The translations under genes were made by a program, and so were the position numbers. A DNA stretch of 34,127 bases, taken from NCBI GenBank assembly GCA_024690865.1, contig JAILON010000028.1:1-34127 (forward strand). Direction: 5' to 3'. The stretch comes from Treponema sp. Its GTDB lineage: Bacteria > Spirochaetota > Spirochaetia > Treponematales > Treponemataceae. Positions 5,230-13,330 of this stretch are shown in pieces. Within the stretch, counting starts at the first letter, position 1. Every line of letters starts with the position of its first letter. The notes under the pieces were generated by a model. The model was not told where the DNA came from, ran no database searches, and saw only the letters and a program-made list of their open reading frames with translations.

Positions 5230-7698
5230 TTGGAAAACGAGATAAAGACCCCGGAAGGCGGGACGCTGATAATCCAGCCAATTGACCAAGAGATAAAGAA
5301 GGCTTACATAGACTATTCCATGTCCGTCATCGTGAGCCGTGCCCTGCCGGATGTCCGCGACGGACTCAAGCCCGTACACCGCCGCATACTCTATGCCATG
5401 GACGAACTGGGCCTGCGCTATTCGGGTCCGACGCGCAAGTGTGCCAAGATTGTCGGAGACGTGCTGGGAAAGTACCATCCGCACGGTGATGCGTCCGTCT
5501 ACGACGCGCTTGTCCGCCTGGGGCAGGACTTTTCCGAGCGCTACCCGCTGATTACCCCCCAGGGAAACTTCGGTACGATTGCGGGCGATCCGCCGGCCGC
5601 CTACCGTTACACCGAGGCCAAGATGGCCCGCCTCGCCGAGGAGATGACGGCGGACATAGACAAGGACACCGTTGACTTCATCCCCAACTTTGACGAGACG
5701 ACCAAGGAGCCGACGGTCCTTCCCGCCAAGTTCCCCTTCCTGCTCGCCAACGGTTCCAACGGAATCGCGGTCGGTATGGCGACGAACATGCCGCCCCACA
5801 ACCTGCGCGAGATAGCCTCCGCCGTCGCGGCCTACATTGCCAATCCCGACATTTCGATAGACGAGCTGATGACCCACATCAAGGGGCCGGACTTCCCGAC
5901 GGGCGGCATCATATTCGGCCGCAAGGGAATCAAGGATGCCTTCCGCACGGGCCGTGGCAAGGTCCTCATGCGGGGCAAGTTCACGATTGAGGTTGCCAAG
6001 AACGGCTCGGAGTCCATCGTGTTCACCGAGGTCCCCTACCAGACCAACACGGGCGAGCTTGTCAAGAAGATAAAGGAATATGTGCGCGACGGCGTGCTGG
6101 AGGGCATCTCCGGCGTGAACGACGAGTCGAGCGACCGCGTGGGCATGCGGATTGTCATTGACCTCAAGCGGGGGGCGGTGACCAAGGTCGTCGTCAACAA
6201 CCTCTTCATGAAGACCCCGCTCCAGGCGACCTTCGGTGTCATAAACCTCGCCTTGGTCGAAGGGCGGCCGCAGATACTGAACCTCAAGCAGCTGGTCCAG
6301 CTCTTCGTGGAGCACCGCGACCGTGCCGTTACCCGCCGGACGGAATTTGACCTGAAGAAGGCGAAGGCCCGCGAGCACATCCTTGAGGCCCTGATCATCG
6401 CCGTCGATGCGATAGACGAAGTTATCAGAATCATACGAGGCAGCCGTGACGAGAAGGAGGCCAAGGCCGGGCTCATGCAGAGATTCGGCTTCGATGACAT
6501 TCAGGCTCAGGCCATCGTGGACATGCAGCTCAAGCGGCTGACCAACCTTTCGATTGACGAACTGCGCAAGGAGATGGAGGAAATCAAGGCTCTCATCGCC
6601 CATCTGGAGGACCTGCTTGCCCATCACGAGAAGATTCTCGCTATCGTCAGGGATGAGACTAACGAGATTGCCGAGAAATACGGCGACGACCGCCGCACCG
6701 AAATCGTTGCGGGGGAGGTGGAGGAAATCAACGTCGAGGACATGATAAAGGAGGAGGACATGGTCGTCCTCATGTCCAAGCTCGGCTACATCAAGCGCGT
6801 CCCGCTGACCCAGTACAAGAGCCAGGGACGGGGCGGCAAGGGAACGATTTCCGCCAAGCTGGTTGACGACGACTACATCAAGGGGATGTTTGTCGGCTCC
6901 ACCCACGATTACGTGATGTTCCTGACGAACATGGGCAAGGCCTACTGGGTGAAGGTGCACGAGATTCCCGAGTCCAGCAAGGCGAGCCGCGGAAGCCACA
7001 TAAAGAGCCTTTTGCAGGTGACTGCGAACGAGGAGATTACGACCTTGGTCGGTACCAAGGAGATGTCTGACGAGCTCTATCTCTTTATGGCGACGGCGGC
7101 GGGCGTCGTCAAGAAGACCGCCACGTCGGAGTTCCGCAATGCCAAGACCAAGGGAATGCAGGCCGTCCGCCTGGACGAAGGAGATTCCCTCGTCAGCGGC
7201 ATCCTTACGACGGGCACGCAGGAACTGCTCCTCGTGAGCCGCCGTGGGCAGGCCCTCCGCATCAGCGAGGAGGAAGTCCGCGCGATGGGTCGTGCGAGCC
7301 GTGGCGTCGCGGGCATGAAGCTGTCCGAGGGCGACGAGCTGTGTGCTGCCATCCCCGTTACCGAGGGATCCAAGATCCTCGTCGTGACGGAGAAGGGGAC
7401 GGGCAAGCGCGTGGAGTTCAGCGAGTTCTCCCCGCACGGGCGCGGAACCGGTGGACAGCGGGTCTTCGGCAACGTGGACGGCAAGGGCGAGATTATCGGT
7501 GCGCTGACTGTGGCCGACAGCGACTCCGTAATCTGTATCACCAGCCAGGGAACTTCGCTCCGGGTGAATGCGGACGGAATAAGCGTGCAGGGGCGCGCGT
7601 CTTCCGGGGTCAAGGTCGTGGACGTTTCGGAGCCTGATTATGTTGTTGCGATCGACAAGGTCGCATCTGATGACGAGAACGAGAGTGGAAACAATTAA
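5230..7698 (+). CDS. gyrA: DNA gyrase subunit A
   Basis: This is the DNA-cleaving subunit of gyrase, which with GyrB introduces negative supercoils using ATP. The N-terminus shows [20 protein letters not shown]. The catalytic Tyr127 follows Arg126 (AAYRYTEAK), and the C-terminal beta-pinwheel carries the GyrA-box QGRGGKG, needed for DNA wrapping. At 822 residues it is full length. The start is TTG 5230: it has an AGGGA ribosome-binding site and gives the usual N-terminus ([10 protein letters not shown]), while the next in-frame ATG would cut into the conserved core. In the quinolone region the sequence is [10 protein letters not shown], so Ala88 stands where E. coli has Ser83 and Asp92 where it has Asp87. 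The next gene begins 6 bp downstream. Confidence 0.98.
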   Translation: MENEIKTPEGGTLIIQPIDQEIKKAYIDYSMSVIVSRALPDVRDGLKPVHRRILYAMDELGLRYSGPTRKCAKIVGDVLGKYHPHGDASVYDALVRLGQDFSERYPLITPQGNFGTIAGDPPAAYRYTEAKMARLAEEMTADIDKDTVDFIPNFDETTKEPTVLPAKFPFLLANGSNGIAVGMATNMPPHNLREIASAVAAYIANPDISIDELMTHIKGPDFPTGGIIFGRKGIKDAFRTGRGKVLMRGKFTIEVAKNGSESIVFTEVPYQTNTGELVKKIKEYVRDGVLEGISGVNDESSDRVGMRIVIDLKRGAVTKVVVNNLFMKTPLQATFGVINLALVEGRPQILNLKQLVQLFVEHRDRAVTRRTEFDLKKAKAREHILEALIIAVDAIDEVIRIIRGSRDEKEAKAGLMQRFGFDDIQAQAIVDMQLKRLTNLSIDELRKEMEEIKALIAHLEDLLAHHEKILAIVRDETNEIAEKYGDDRRTEIVAGEVEEINVEDMIKEEDMVVLMSKLGYIKRVPLTQYKSQGRGGKGTISAKLVDDDYIKGMFVGSTHDYVMFLTNMGKAYWVKVHEIPESSKASRGSHIKSLLQVTANEEITTLVGTKEMSDELYLFMATAAGVVKKTATSEFRNAKTKGMQAVRLDEGDSLVSGILTTGTQELLLVSRRGQALRISEEEVRAMGRASRGVAGMKLSEGDELCAAIPVTEGSKILVVTEKGTGKRVEFSEFSPHGRGTGGQRVFGNVDGKGEIIGALTVADSDSVICITSQGTSLRVNADGISVQGRASSGVKVVDVSEPDYVVAIDKVASDDENESGNN

Positions 7699-7704
7699 CG
7701 GGAT

Positions 7705-10053
7705 ATGGCAGAATTACTAGCGCCTGCGGGCAACGTGGAGGCCCTTGATGCCGCCATAGGCGAGGGGGCCGATGCGGTTTACCTCGGACTCAAGAGCTTT
7801 AACGCGAGGATGCGCTCGTCGAACTTCTCATGGAGGGAATTCGAGGGGGCCGTGAAGAGCCTGCACCGGATGGGCAGGAAGCTGTACGTCACGGTGAACA
7901 CCGTTGCCGAAGAAAAGGAGACGGAGCGGCTCTACCGCTTCCTGAAGTACCTGAACGACATCGGGCCTGATGGCCTTATCGTGCAGGACTTCGGCGTGGT
8001 CAGGATGTGCCAGGAGTTCTTCCCCCAGTTGGAGCTGCACGCTTCTACCCAGATGAACGTGGCGAGTGCGGAGGCGGCGAACCTCCTTGTCAGGGAGGGC
8101 CTTAAGCGCGTCGTCCTTGCCCGCGAGCTGGGCCTTGAGGAATTGCAGTCCGTCAAGGAGCACACCAAGGCTGAGCTTGAGGTTTTTGTCCACGGTGCCC
8201 TCTGCGTTAGCGAGAGCGGCCTCTGCCTCTTTTCCAGCTTTCTGGGCGGCAAGTCCGCCAACCGGGGCGAGTGCACCCAGGCATGCCGCAGGCTCTACAC
8301 CGCGGAAAGCCGTGGTTCCGAGGAGACCGGCTACTACTTCTCTCCCTGCGACCTCCAGCTCATCGAGCAGATTCCTGACCTGATGAAGATTGGCATAGAC
8401 AGCTTCAAGATAGAGGGGCGCATGAAGAGCGCCGAATATGTCGGTGCGGTGACGGCGGCATACCGCTACGTGATGGACCACTGGGAGGGCGACCGCAAGG
8501 GGGCCGTTGCCGAAGGCAAGCGAATCCTCAGCACGGACTTCGCGCGGAGCAAGACGAACTACTGGTACGGATTCAAGGATGTGGGGGCTGGTGTGGACGG
8601 CGCCGGTGCCAAGATCCTGAATCCCAAGCAGGCGGGTGGTACCGGAATATACCTTGGCAAGCTGAACATGATGAGGAATGCGACCAGGGAGGAGCACGAG
8701 GAGGAGGCCGCCGCTTCCACAAAGGAAATCCAGATAAAGATGGCGACCCTCCACGGCGGCAGCTACGATCCCGATCCCGGTGACAGCATCAGGATCCACA
8801 GCAAGGACGATACGGGGCGCGTGAGCCACAAGGTCAGGCTGGTCAAGACTGATGACAAGGGCCGTCGTTGGATAGACATTCCTGCCGGCTTCCAGGTGGG
8901 CGACGAGGTCTACCTTCTGCAGACCAAGTCCATGTCCAAGCACTACAAGCGCGTCCTGCCCGAGGACTTGTCCTCCTTCCGCAGCCAGCCCGGGGGCGAA
9001 CGGCTGCCCGTGCTGGACCTGACACCCCTTCCCAAGGGCGGGCTTTCCTATTTCCCGGCGGGCCTCTACATCGCAGTTTCGACGACGCAGGATGCGCATA
9101 TCGTACAGACGGCCCGTCCGGCCCGCATCATCGTGGAGCTGAACAACGAGACCGAATACGACTTCCTGCACAAGGATTCCAAGGAACGGCCCCTCTTCCC
9201 GGTCGGCAGGAAAGGCCTCTTTATCTCTTTGGATCCCTTTATGCCGGAGGGCATCATGGAGCATTTCCGGGAAGTCCTCTCCGTCCTGCTTGAAAACGGC
9301 TACAGGAACTTCGTCGTGAACAACCTCGCCCAGTTGGAGTTGCTGCGGGGCAAGGGCTGCAATCTGATTGCGGGGCCCTACCTGTACAGCTTCAACCGCT
9401 GGTCGGCGAGCTTCTTGGAGAACCAGGACATCATGGCATTCCAGATGCCCTACGAGAACAACGAGGCTAACTTGTGCAGGACATTCGGAACGTGGGAGGA
9501 ACGGTCTCGCGTCCTCGTTCCCCTCTTTGCCTATCCTGCCCTCTTCCGCATGCGGTTTAGGCTGCCGGAAAGCTACGACTTCACCTTCTTTAGCGACAAA
9601 CAGGGGATTCCCTTCAAGGTGAACTCCACCCCGGACGGCTCCTTCGTCATGCCGGAACTGCCGTTCAGCATCGTTGAGAAGACTGAGCAGCTCAAGAACG
9701 CGGGCTTTGATCGGCAGCTCCTGGACTTTACCAAGACCAAAGTAGGCAAGGGCGACATAAAGAACCTGCTGAACTATATATCCCGCCATGACCACGTGCC
9801 GGATTCGTCCGCCTTCAACTGGAAAGACGGCTTCTTCGATTATGAGAAGATGGAGGCGTACAAGGCTGCCGATGAGCGGAGGGCGCGTGAGGCCCTGTAC
9901 GGTTCCCAGTCGGCTTCTGGTCAAAAGGGTGGACAGCCGTCTAGGGGTGGAACTGCGTCCAGGGGCGGAAAGTCTCAGTCCAGGCAGGCGGGCAGGTCTG
10001 CCCGGCCTTCGGGCAAGAATTCGGACAAGAGGTCCTCCGGTCGCAAGCGATGA
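7705..10053 (+). CDS. U32-family peptidase / RlhA-TrhP-type RNA hydroxylation protein
   Basis: The protein begins MAELLAPAGNVEALDAAIGE, the standard U32 opening. It carries the family signature EVFVHGALCVSESGLC (about 158-173) and the cysteine cluster continuing to GECTQACR. Members once called peptidases (RlhA, TrhP) are required for hydroxylation of 23S rRNA or tRNA pyrimidines, probably through an iron-sulphur centre and prephenate. At 782 residues it is a long form with extra C-terminal domains, closer to RlhA than to TrhP. The last about 50 residues are a Gly/Ser/Arg/Lys-rich tail with SRGG repeats, likely disordered and RNA-binding. It starts 6 bp after gyrA and its TGA overlaps the next gene's ATG (ATGA). 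Which RNA it acts on is unknown. Confidence 0.88.
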   Translation: MAELLAPAGNVEALDAAIGEGADAVYLGLKSFNARMRSSNFSWREFEGAVKSLHRMGRKLYVTVNTVAEEKETERLYRFLKYLNDIGPDGLIVQDFGVVRMCQEFFPQLELHASTQMNVASAEAANLLVREGLKRVVLARELGLEELQSVKEHTKAELEVFVHGALCVSESGLCLFSSFLGGKSANRGECTQACRRLYTAESRGSEETGYYFSPCDLQLIEQIPDLMKIGIDSFKIEGRMKSAEYVGAVTAAYRYVMDHWEGDRKGAVAEGKRILSTDFARSKTNYWYGFKDVGAGVDGAGAKILNPKQAGGTGIYLGKLNMMRNATREEHEEEAAASTKEIQIKMATLHGGSYDPDPGDSIRIHSKDDTGRVSHKVRLVKTDDKGRRWIDIPAGFQVGDEVYLLQTKSMSKHYKRVLPEDLSSFRSQPGGERLPVLDLTPLPKGGLSYFPAGLYIAVSTTQDAHIVQTARPARIIVELNNETEYDFLHKDSKERPLFPVGRKGLFISLDPFMPEGIMEHFREVLSVLLENGYRNFVVNNLAQLELLRGKGCNLIAGPYLYSFNRWSASFLENQDIMAFQMPYENNEANLCRTFGTWEERSRVLVPLFAYPALFRMRFRLPESYDFTFFSDKQGIPFKVNSTPDGSFVMPELPFSIVEKTEQLKNAGFDRQLLDFTKTKVGKGDIKNLLNYISRHDHVPDSSAFNWKDGFFDYEKMEAYKAADERRAREALYGSQSASGQKGGQPSRGGTASRGGKSQSRQAGRSARPSGKNSDKRSSGRKR

Positions 10054-12263
10054 AAGTAGCTGTCTATGTAAACCATCTTGAGCAGGAATACCAGCTGGCG
10101 TTCTACAAGGCCTTTCAGAGCCGTGCTGCACAGCTGTCGCTCGATACGGTGTGCATACAGCAGGAGCGGCTTGACGAGTTCAACCCGGAGGAGGGGCTGT
10201 GTCCTTCCTCTGCCTTCCTGTCCGTGGACGGGGCAGTCTTCCTTTCTTCCTCCTTGATGGATACGTCCGCCAATCCTTTGACGGAGGAGTTGAAAAGCAG
10301 GTTTCCCGGCATACCCCTTCTTTCGGCGGGAACTTCCCTGCCGGGCATAAAGTCCGTCATGATACGGACCAAGGAGTCCATGCAGCAGCTGATGTCTCAT
10401 CTTCTGGACGACCACGGATACAAGAAGTTCGTCTACGTGGGCGGGCACGAATGGCACAAGGACAACATCCTGCGCAAGGCGGTGTTCCGCAAGGCAATTG
10501 AGGATGCCGGTCGGAACGATCCCGAGGTTTCCGGGGTATACCTCAAGGCTGCTTTTACCGAATATTCGGGGATGCAGGCGCTTGAGGGCTACATCAAGGA
10601 GAACCCGGCGGATGTTCCCGATGTAATCGTCTGTGCCAATGATACGACGGCTTTGGGCGTGCAGAAGGTCCTTCATGTGCAGGAGGATCCCCGCTGGCAG
10701 TCCTGTGCCGTAACGGGTTTTGACGACATTGCCGAGGCTGGCGAGGACGGGGTGAGCCTGACCACGATACGCCAGCCCTTGTCCCTGCTTGGCGTTTTTG
10801 CGGCGGAGGCCATTTACAAGCTGATGGCGAAGGAGCATGTCGAGGATGTCATGAAGATCAGCTCGTCATTTGTCATACGGCAGTCGTGCGGCTGTCCTCC
10901 CGTGGTTTCCCGCAGGTGGGAGCCTTCTCCGCAGGGCAAGCTTGAAAGCTTCATTTCAAAAATCCAGCACAACCAGATACGGACGGAACTCCTTGAACGC
11001 TACGTGAGCCACTTTGGCCAGAGCTTGATACAGGCCGACAGCATTGTGGCCGTCGTGGAGCAGGTAAAGTCCTTCCTTGCCGCCGTAGAGATTCAGGACT
11101 TCTATATGCTCATCTTTGATGCTGTCGATAGGCTTCCTGACAAGGCCTTCTTGACCTATCAGAAGGAGGCCGGGGTGGAAAGCTTCTTCGGGATGGAAAA
11201 TGAGCTGGTCCTGAAGGAGTTCTTTGCATCCCCCCGGTTCAGCTCCCAGGGAAACTCCGGCAGGAGCGTGGTGTACTACTTCATGTCCGGGCAGGAGCGG
11301 TTGGGGATGATGGTCTATAGGGACGACCCCCTGATCCATGCCCAGATGTGCAACTGTGGCATTTTCATTGCGGGGGCCTTGAACCGCATACGGACCTTGG
11401 AAAAGGAGAAGATGCTCAACCAGCTGCTTGAGGCCGAGGTCCAGAAACGGACCCACGAGCTGGTCCAAACCAACGAGGAGCTTGTAAAGGAGGCCAAGAA
11501 GCGGATTGAAGTCGAGGCCCAGGTGCTCAAGATTGGTGAACTGGAGCGCAAGCGATTCAGCATGGACCTGCATGACGACATCTGCCAGCGGCTTGCCGGT
11601 ATTTCCATGATGTGCGCGGGAATGGCCTCTCAGAATGAAAAGCTTGCCGAACTTTCCAGCCTCATAGACGAAACTCTGCGCCGCACCCGGCAGTATGCCC
11701 ATGATTCCTTCCCCATGGAGTTGAACGCATTGGGTCTTGAAAAGGCTATTGAAAAGCTCTGCGACACTGCCCAACGGCAGAGCTACGGAAATACGAAGGT
11801 ATCATACAGCTGGAAGCTTGTAGACGGTCTGGACCAGGGCGACGACAGGAACAGGAATGAGATAAACCTGTACCGGATCATCCAGGAGGCCCTGAACAAT
11901 TCCCTCCGCCATGCGAAGGCGAGCCATATCGATGTCTCTGCCTTCGAGGAGGACGGTGAGGCGAAGCTGGTCATACGGGATGATGGGGTTGGCAATCCCG
12001 ACATAGACTATCCTTCTTCGCGGAAAGTCGCAGTGAAGACTGGCGTGGGCCTCCAGTCCATGCGCTACCGGGTTGACCAGTTGGGGGCTGTCTTGAAAAT
12101 CAGCTCGTCCAAGGAGGCGGGGACGTCCGTGGTTGTCAGCTGGAAGAAGTCTGGGAACGATACGCGCTCGGTTCCCGACGGGCCTTCACGGGGCTGTCCA
12201 CCATCCGAGAAGCTGGGGCAGGGCCCGGGCTTGGTTTCCGTCGGTTGTCACCCGCCGTCTTAG
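10050..12263 (+). CDS. Cytosolic LacI-fold sensor / histidine kinase fusion
   Basis: Residues 1 to about 285 have a LacI/GalR-type periplasmic-binding fold (KKFVYVGGHEWHKDNILRKA, DVIVCANDTTALGVQ, AVTGFDD, LTTIRQP). There is no DNA-binding helix-turn-helix, no signal peptide and no membrane segment, so the sensor is cytoplasmic. The fold ends with RQSCGC at 277-282. A linker of about 160 residues and a coiled coil (about 445-495) lead to a HisKA_3 dimerisation helix with phospho-acceptor His508 (SMDLHDDICQRLAGI). A GHKL ATPase follows: N-box EALNNSLRHA 613-622, DDGVG 644-648, then GVGLQSMRYR. This is NarL/DesK-type kinase architecture. No response regulator lies nearby. The gene overlaps the U32 gene by 4 bp and recR tail-to-tail by 4 bp. 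The ligand is unknown, probably a sugar. Confidence 0.87.
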   Translation: MKVAVYVNHLEQEYQLAFYKAFQSRAAQLSLDTVCIQQERLDEFNPEEGLCPSSAFLSVDGAVFLSSSLMDTSANPLTEELKSRFPGIPLLSAGTSLPGIKSVMIRTKESMQQLMSHLLDDHGYKKFVYVGGHEWHKDNILRKAVFRKAIEDAGRNDPEVSGVYLKAAFTEYSGMQALEGYIKENPADVPDVIVCANDTTALGVQKVLHVQEDPRWQSCAVTGFDDIAEAGEDGVSLTTIRQPLSLLGVFAAEAIYKLMAKEHVEDVMKISSSFVIRQSCGCPPVVSRRWEPSPQGKLESFISKIQHNQIRTELLERYVSHFGQSLIQADSIVAVVEQVKSFLAAVEIQDFYMLIFDAVDRLPDKAFLTYQKEAGVESFFGMENELVLKEFFASPRFSSQGNSGRSVVYYFMSGQERLGMMVYRDDPLIHAQMCNCGIFIAGALNRIRTLEKEKMLNQLLEAEVQKRTHELVQTNEELVKEAKKRIEVEAQVLKIGELERKRFSMDLHDDICQRLAGISMMCAGMASQNEKLAELSSLIDETLRRTRQYAHDSFPMELNALGLEKAIEKLCDTAQRQSYGNTKVSYSWKLVDGLDQGDDRNRNEINLYRIIQEALNNSLRHAKASHIDVSAFEEDGEAKLVIRDDGVGNPDIDYPSSRKVAVKTGVGLQSMRYRVDQLGAVLKISSSKEAGTSVVVSWKKSGNDTRSVPDGPSRGCPPSEKLGQGPGLVSVGCHPPS

Positions 12264-12847
12264 AAGCCGGAGCGGCCCATGAAGCTGCGGGCCAAGGTGA
12301 GGCGGTCTATGTATTCCAGGTCGCCGCCGACGGGCAGTCCGCTGGCAAGGCGGGTAACCTTGCAGGACTTGTCCTTGAGCAGGCTCTGGATGTAGAGGGC
12401 TGTCGTGTCTCCCTCCACGGTGGGGTTTGTCGCGATGATGACTTCCTTGACCTTTTCCTTTTCAACCCGTTCGAGCAGTTCCTTTATGCGCAGGCTGTCG
12501 GGGCCTACGCCTTCCAGCGGGGCGATGACCCCGCCCAGGACGTGGAAGAGTCCCTTGTAGTCGTGGCAGCTTTCGATTATTGCGACGTCTTGGGGCTGTT
12601 CCACGACGCAGAGTGTTTCGCGGTCCCGGCCCATGTCCTGGCAGATGGGGCAGGGGTCGGCTTCGGTCCAGGAGCCGCATACCGAGCAGGGCCGTATCCG
12701 TTCCTGCAATGTCGCAATCTGCGTTGAAAAGCGCCGTATGAAAGCGGAGTCCGCCTTGAGCAGGAACGTAGCAATCCGCCCTGCGGACTTCCTGCCTATT
12801 CCTGGCAGGCGGGAGAAGCTTTCGGTTATTTCGTCTATCGCGTTCAT
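12260..12847 (-). CDS. recR: Recombination protein RecR
   Basis: RecR works with RecO (and RecF) to load RecA on gapped single-stranded DNA. The N-terminal helix-hairpin-helix is visible (SRLPGIGRKSAGRIA), followed by a four-cysteine zinc site (C54, C57, C66, C69) and a Toprim domain (LCVVEQPQDVAIIE, then HVLGG and ATNPTVEGDTTALY). At 195 residues it is normal length. It lies 13 bp after ybaB, downstream of dnaX, an arrangement conserved in many bacteria. GGAAACGA before the ATG is only a weak ribosome-binding site. Its stop overlaps the convergent kinase gene by 4 bp. Confidence 0.97.
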   Translation of the reverse strand: MNAIDEITESFSRLPGIGRKSAGRIATFLLKADSAFIRRFSTQIATLQERIRPCSVCGSWTEADPCPICQDMGRDRETLCVVEQPQDVAIIESCHDYKGLFHVLGGVIAPLEGVGPDSLRIKELLERVEKEKVKEVIIATNPTVEGDTTALYIQSLLKDKSCKVTRLASGLPVGGDLEYIDRLTLARSFMGRSGF

Positions 12848-12860
12848 TCGTTTCCAGCGA

Positions 12861-13172
12861 CTAGACGTTCAGGCCCGGGATGTTCAGGCCACCGACCATT
12901 GGTCCCAGCCGTCCTTTTATGGCTTCCTGTGCCTTTTCGATTGCGGCGTGGTGGGCGGACCGTATCAGGTCCTGCAGCATGGGGACGTCGCGGTTGTCCA
13001 CGCAGATGGGGTCCAACTGTATGTCCACCATCTCGAACTTCCCGTTGAGCGTGACTGCGACCATGTTGCCTCCGGAAGTTCCCGTTACGCGGATTGTAGA
13101 AAGTTCCTCTTGGGCTTTTTGCAGCTGTTCCTTCAGGGAACCAAGGTCTTTCAGCATTTCAAATGGATTCAT
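12861..13172 (-). CDS. ybaB: YbaB/EbfC nucleoid-associated protein
   Basis: This is a small (103 residues) dimeric DNA-binding protein that helps organise the nucleoid and, in spirochaetes such as Borrelia (EbfC), influences gene expression. It shows the typical pattern: N-terminal helix MNPFEMLKDLGSLKEQLQKA, central strands (GTSGGNMVAVTLNGKFEMVD) and C-terminal helices ending in PGLNV. A strong ribosome-binding site (AAGGAG, five T, ATG) fixes the start. It sits between dnaX and recR, as in many genomes. Confidence 0.95.
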   Translation of the reverse strand: MNPFEMLKDLGSLKEQLQKAQEELSTIRVTGTSGGNMVAVTLNGKFEMVDIQLDPICVDNRDVPMLQDLIRSAHHAAIEKAQEAIKGRLGPMVGGLNIPGLNV

Positions 13173-13208
13173 AAAAACTCCTTTTCTTTCTCTAATTGTC
13201 CTGAGTCA

Positions 13209-13235
13209 GTTTCAAAAGTCGCTTGTTTTTGAAAC
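13209..13235. repeat. 9-bp perfect inverted repeat between dnaX and ybaB
   Basis: GTTTCAAAA (13209-13217) and TTTTGAAAC (13227-13235) form a perfect inverted repeat with a nine-base loop, 37 bp upstream of the ybaB ATG. It is AT-rich and lacks a GC stem with a T-run, so it looks more like an operator or processing site than a terminator. The rest of 13173-13330 shows no gene. Confidence 0.5.
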
Positions 13236-13330
13236 GTGCTGGCAAGACGCTTGTGACTTTCGAGGTGAATGAGGTCCAGTTCCAAGTGTCCGTTGCGGCG
13301 ATTGCGAGGACTTCTTGGATCTGCCGCATC

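Noticed and set aside
5212..7437. Long open frame antisense to gyrA (also antisense frames over the U32, dnaX and helicase genes)
   Set aside because: These are typical shadows in GC-rich coding DNA; composition and motifs support only the sense genes.
13209..13235. Rho-independent terminator of dnaX
   Set aside because: The stem is AT-rich and not followed by a proper T-run on the minus strand; kept only as an inverted repeat.
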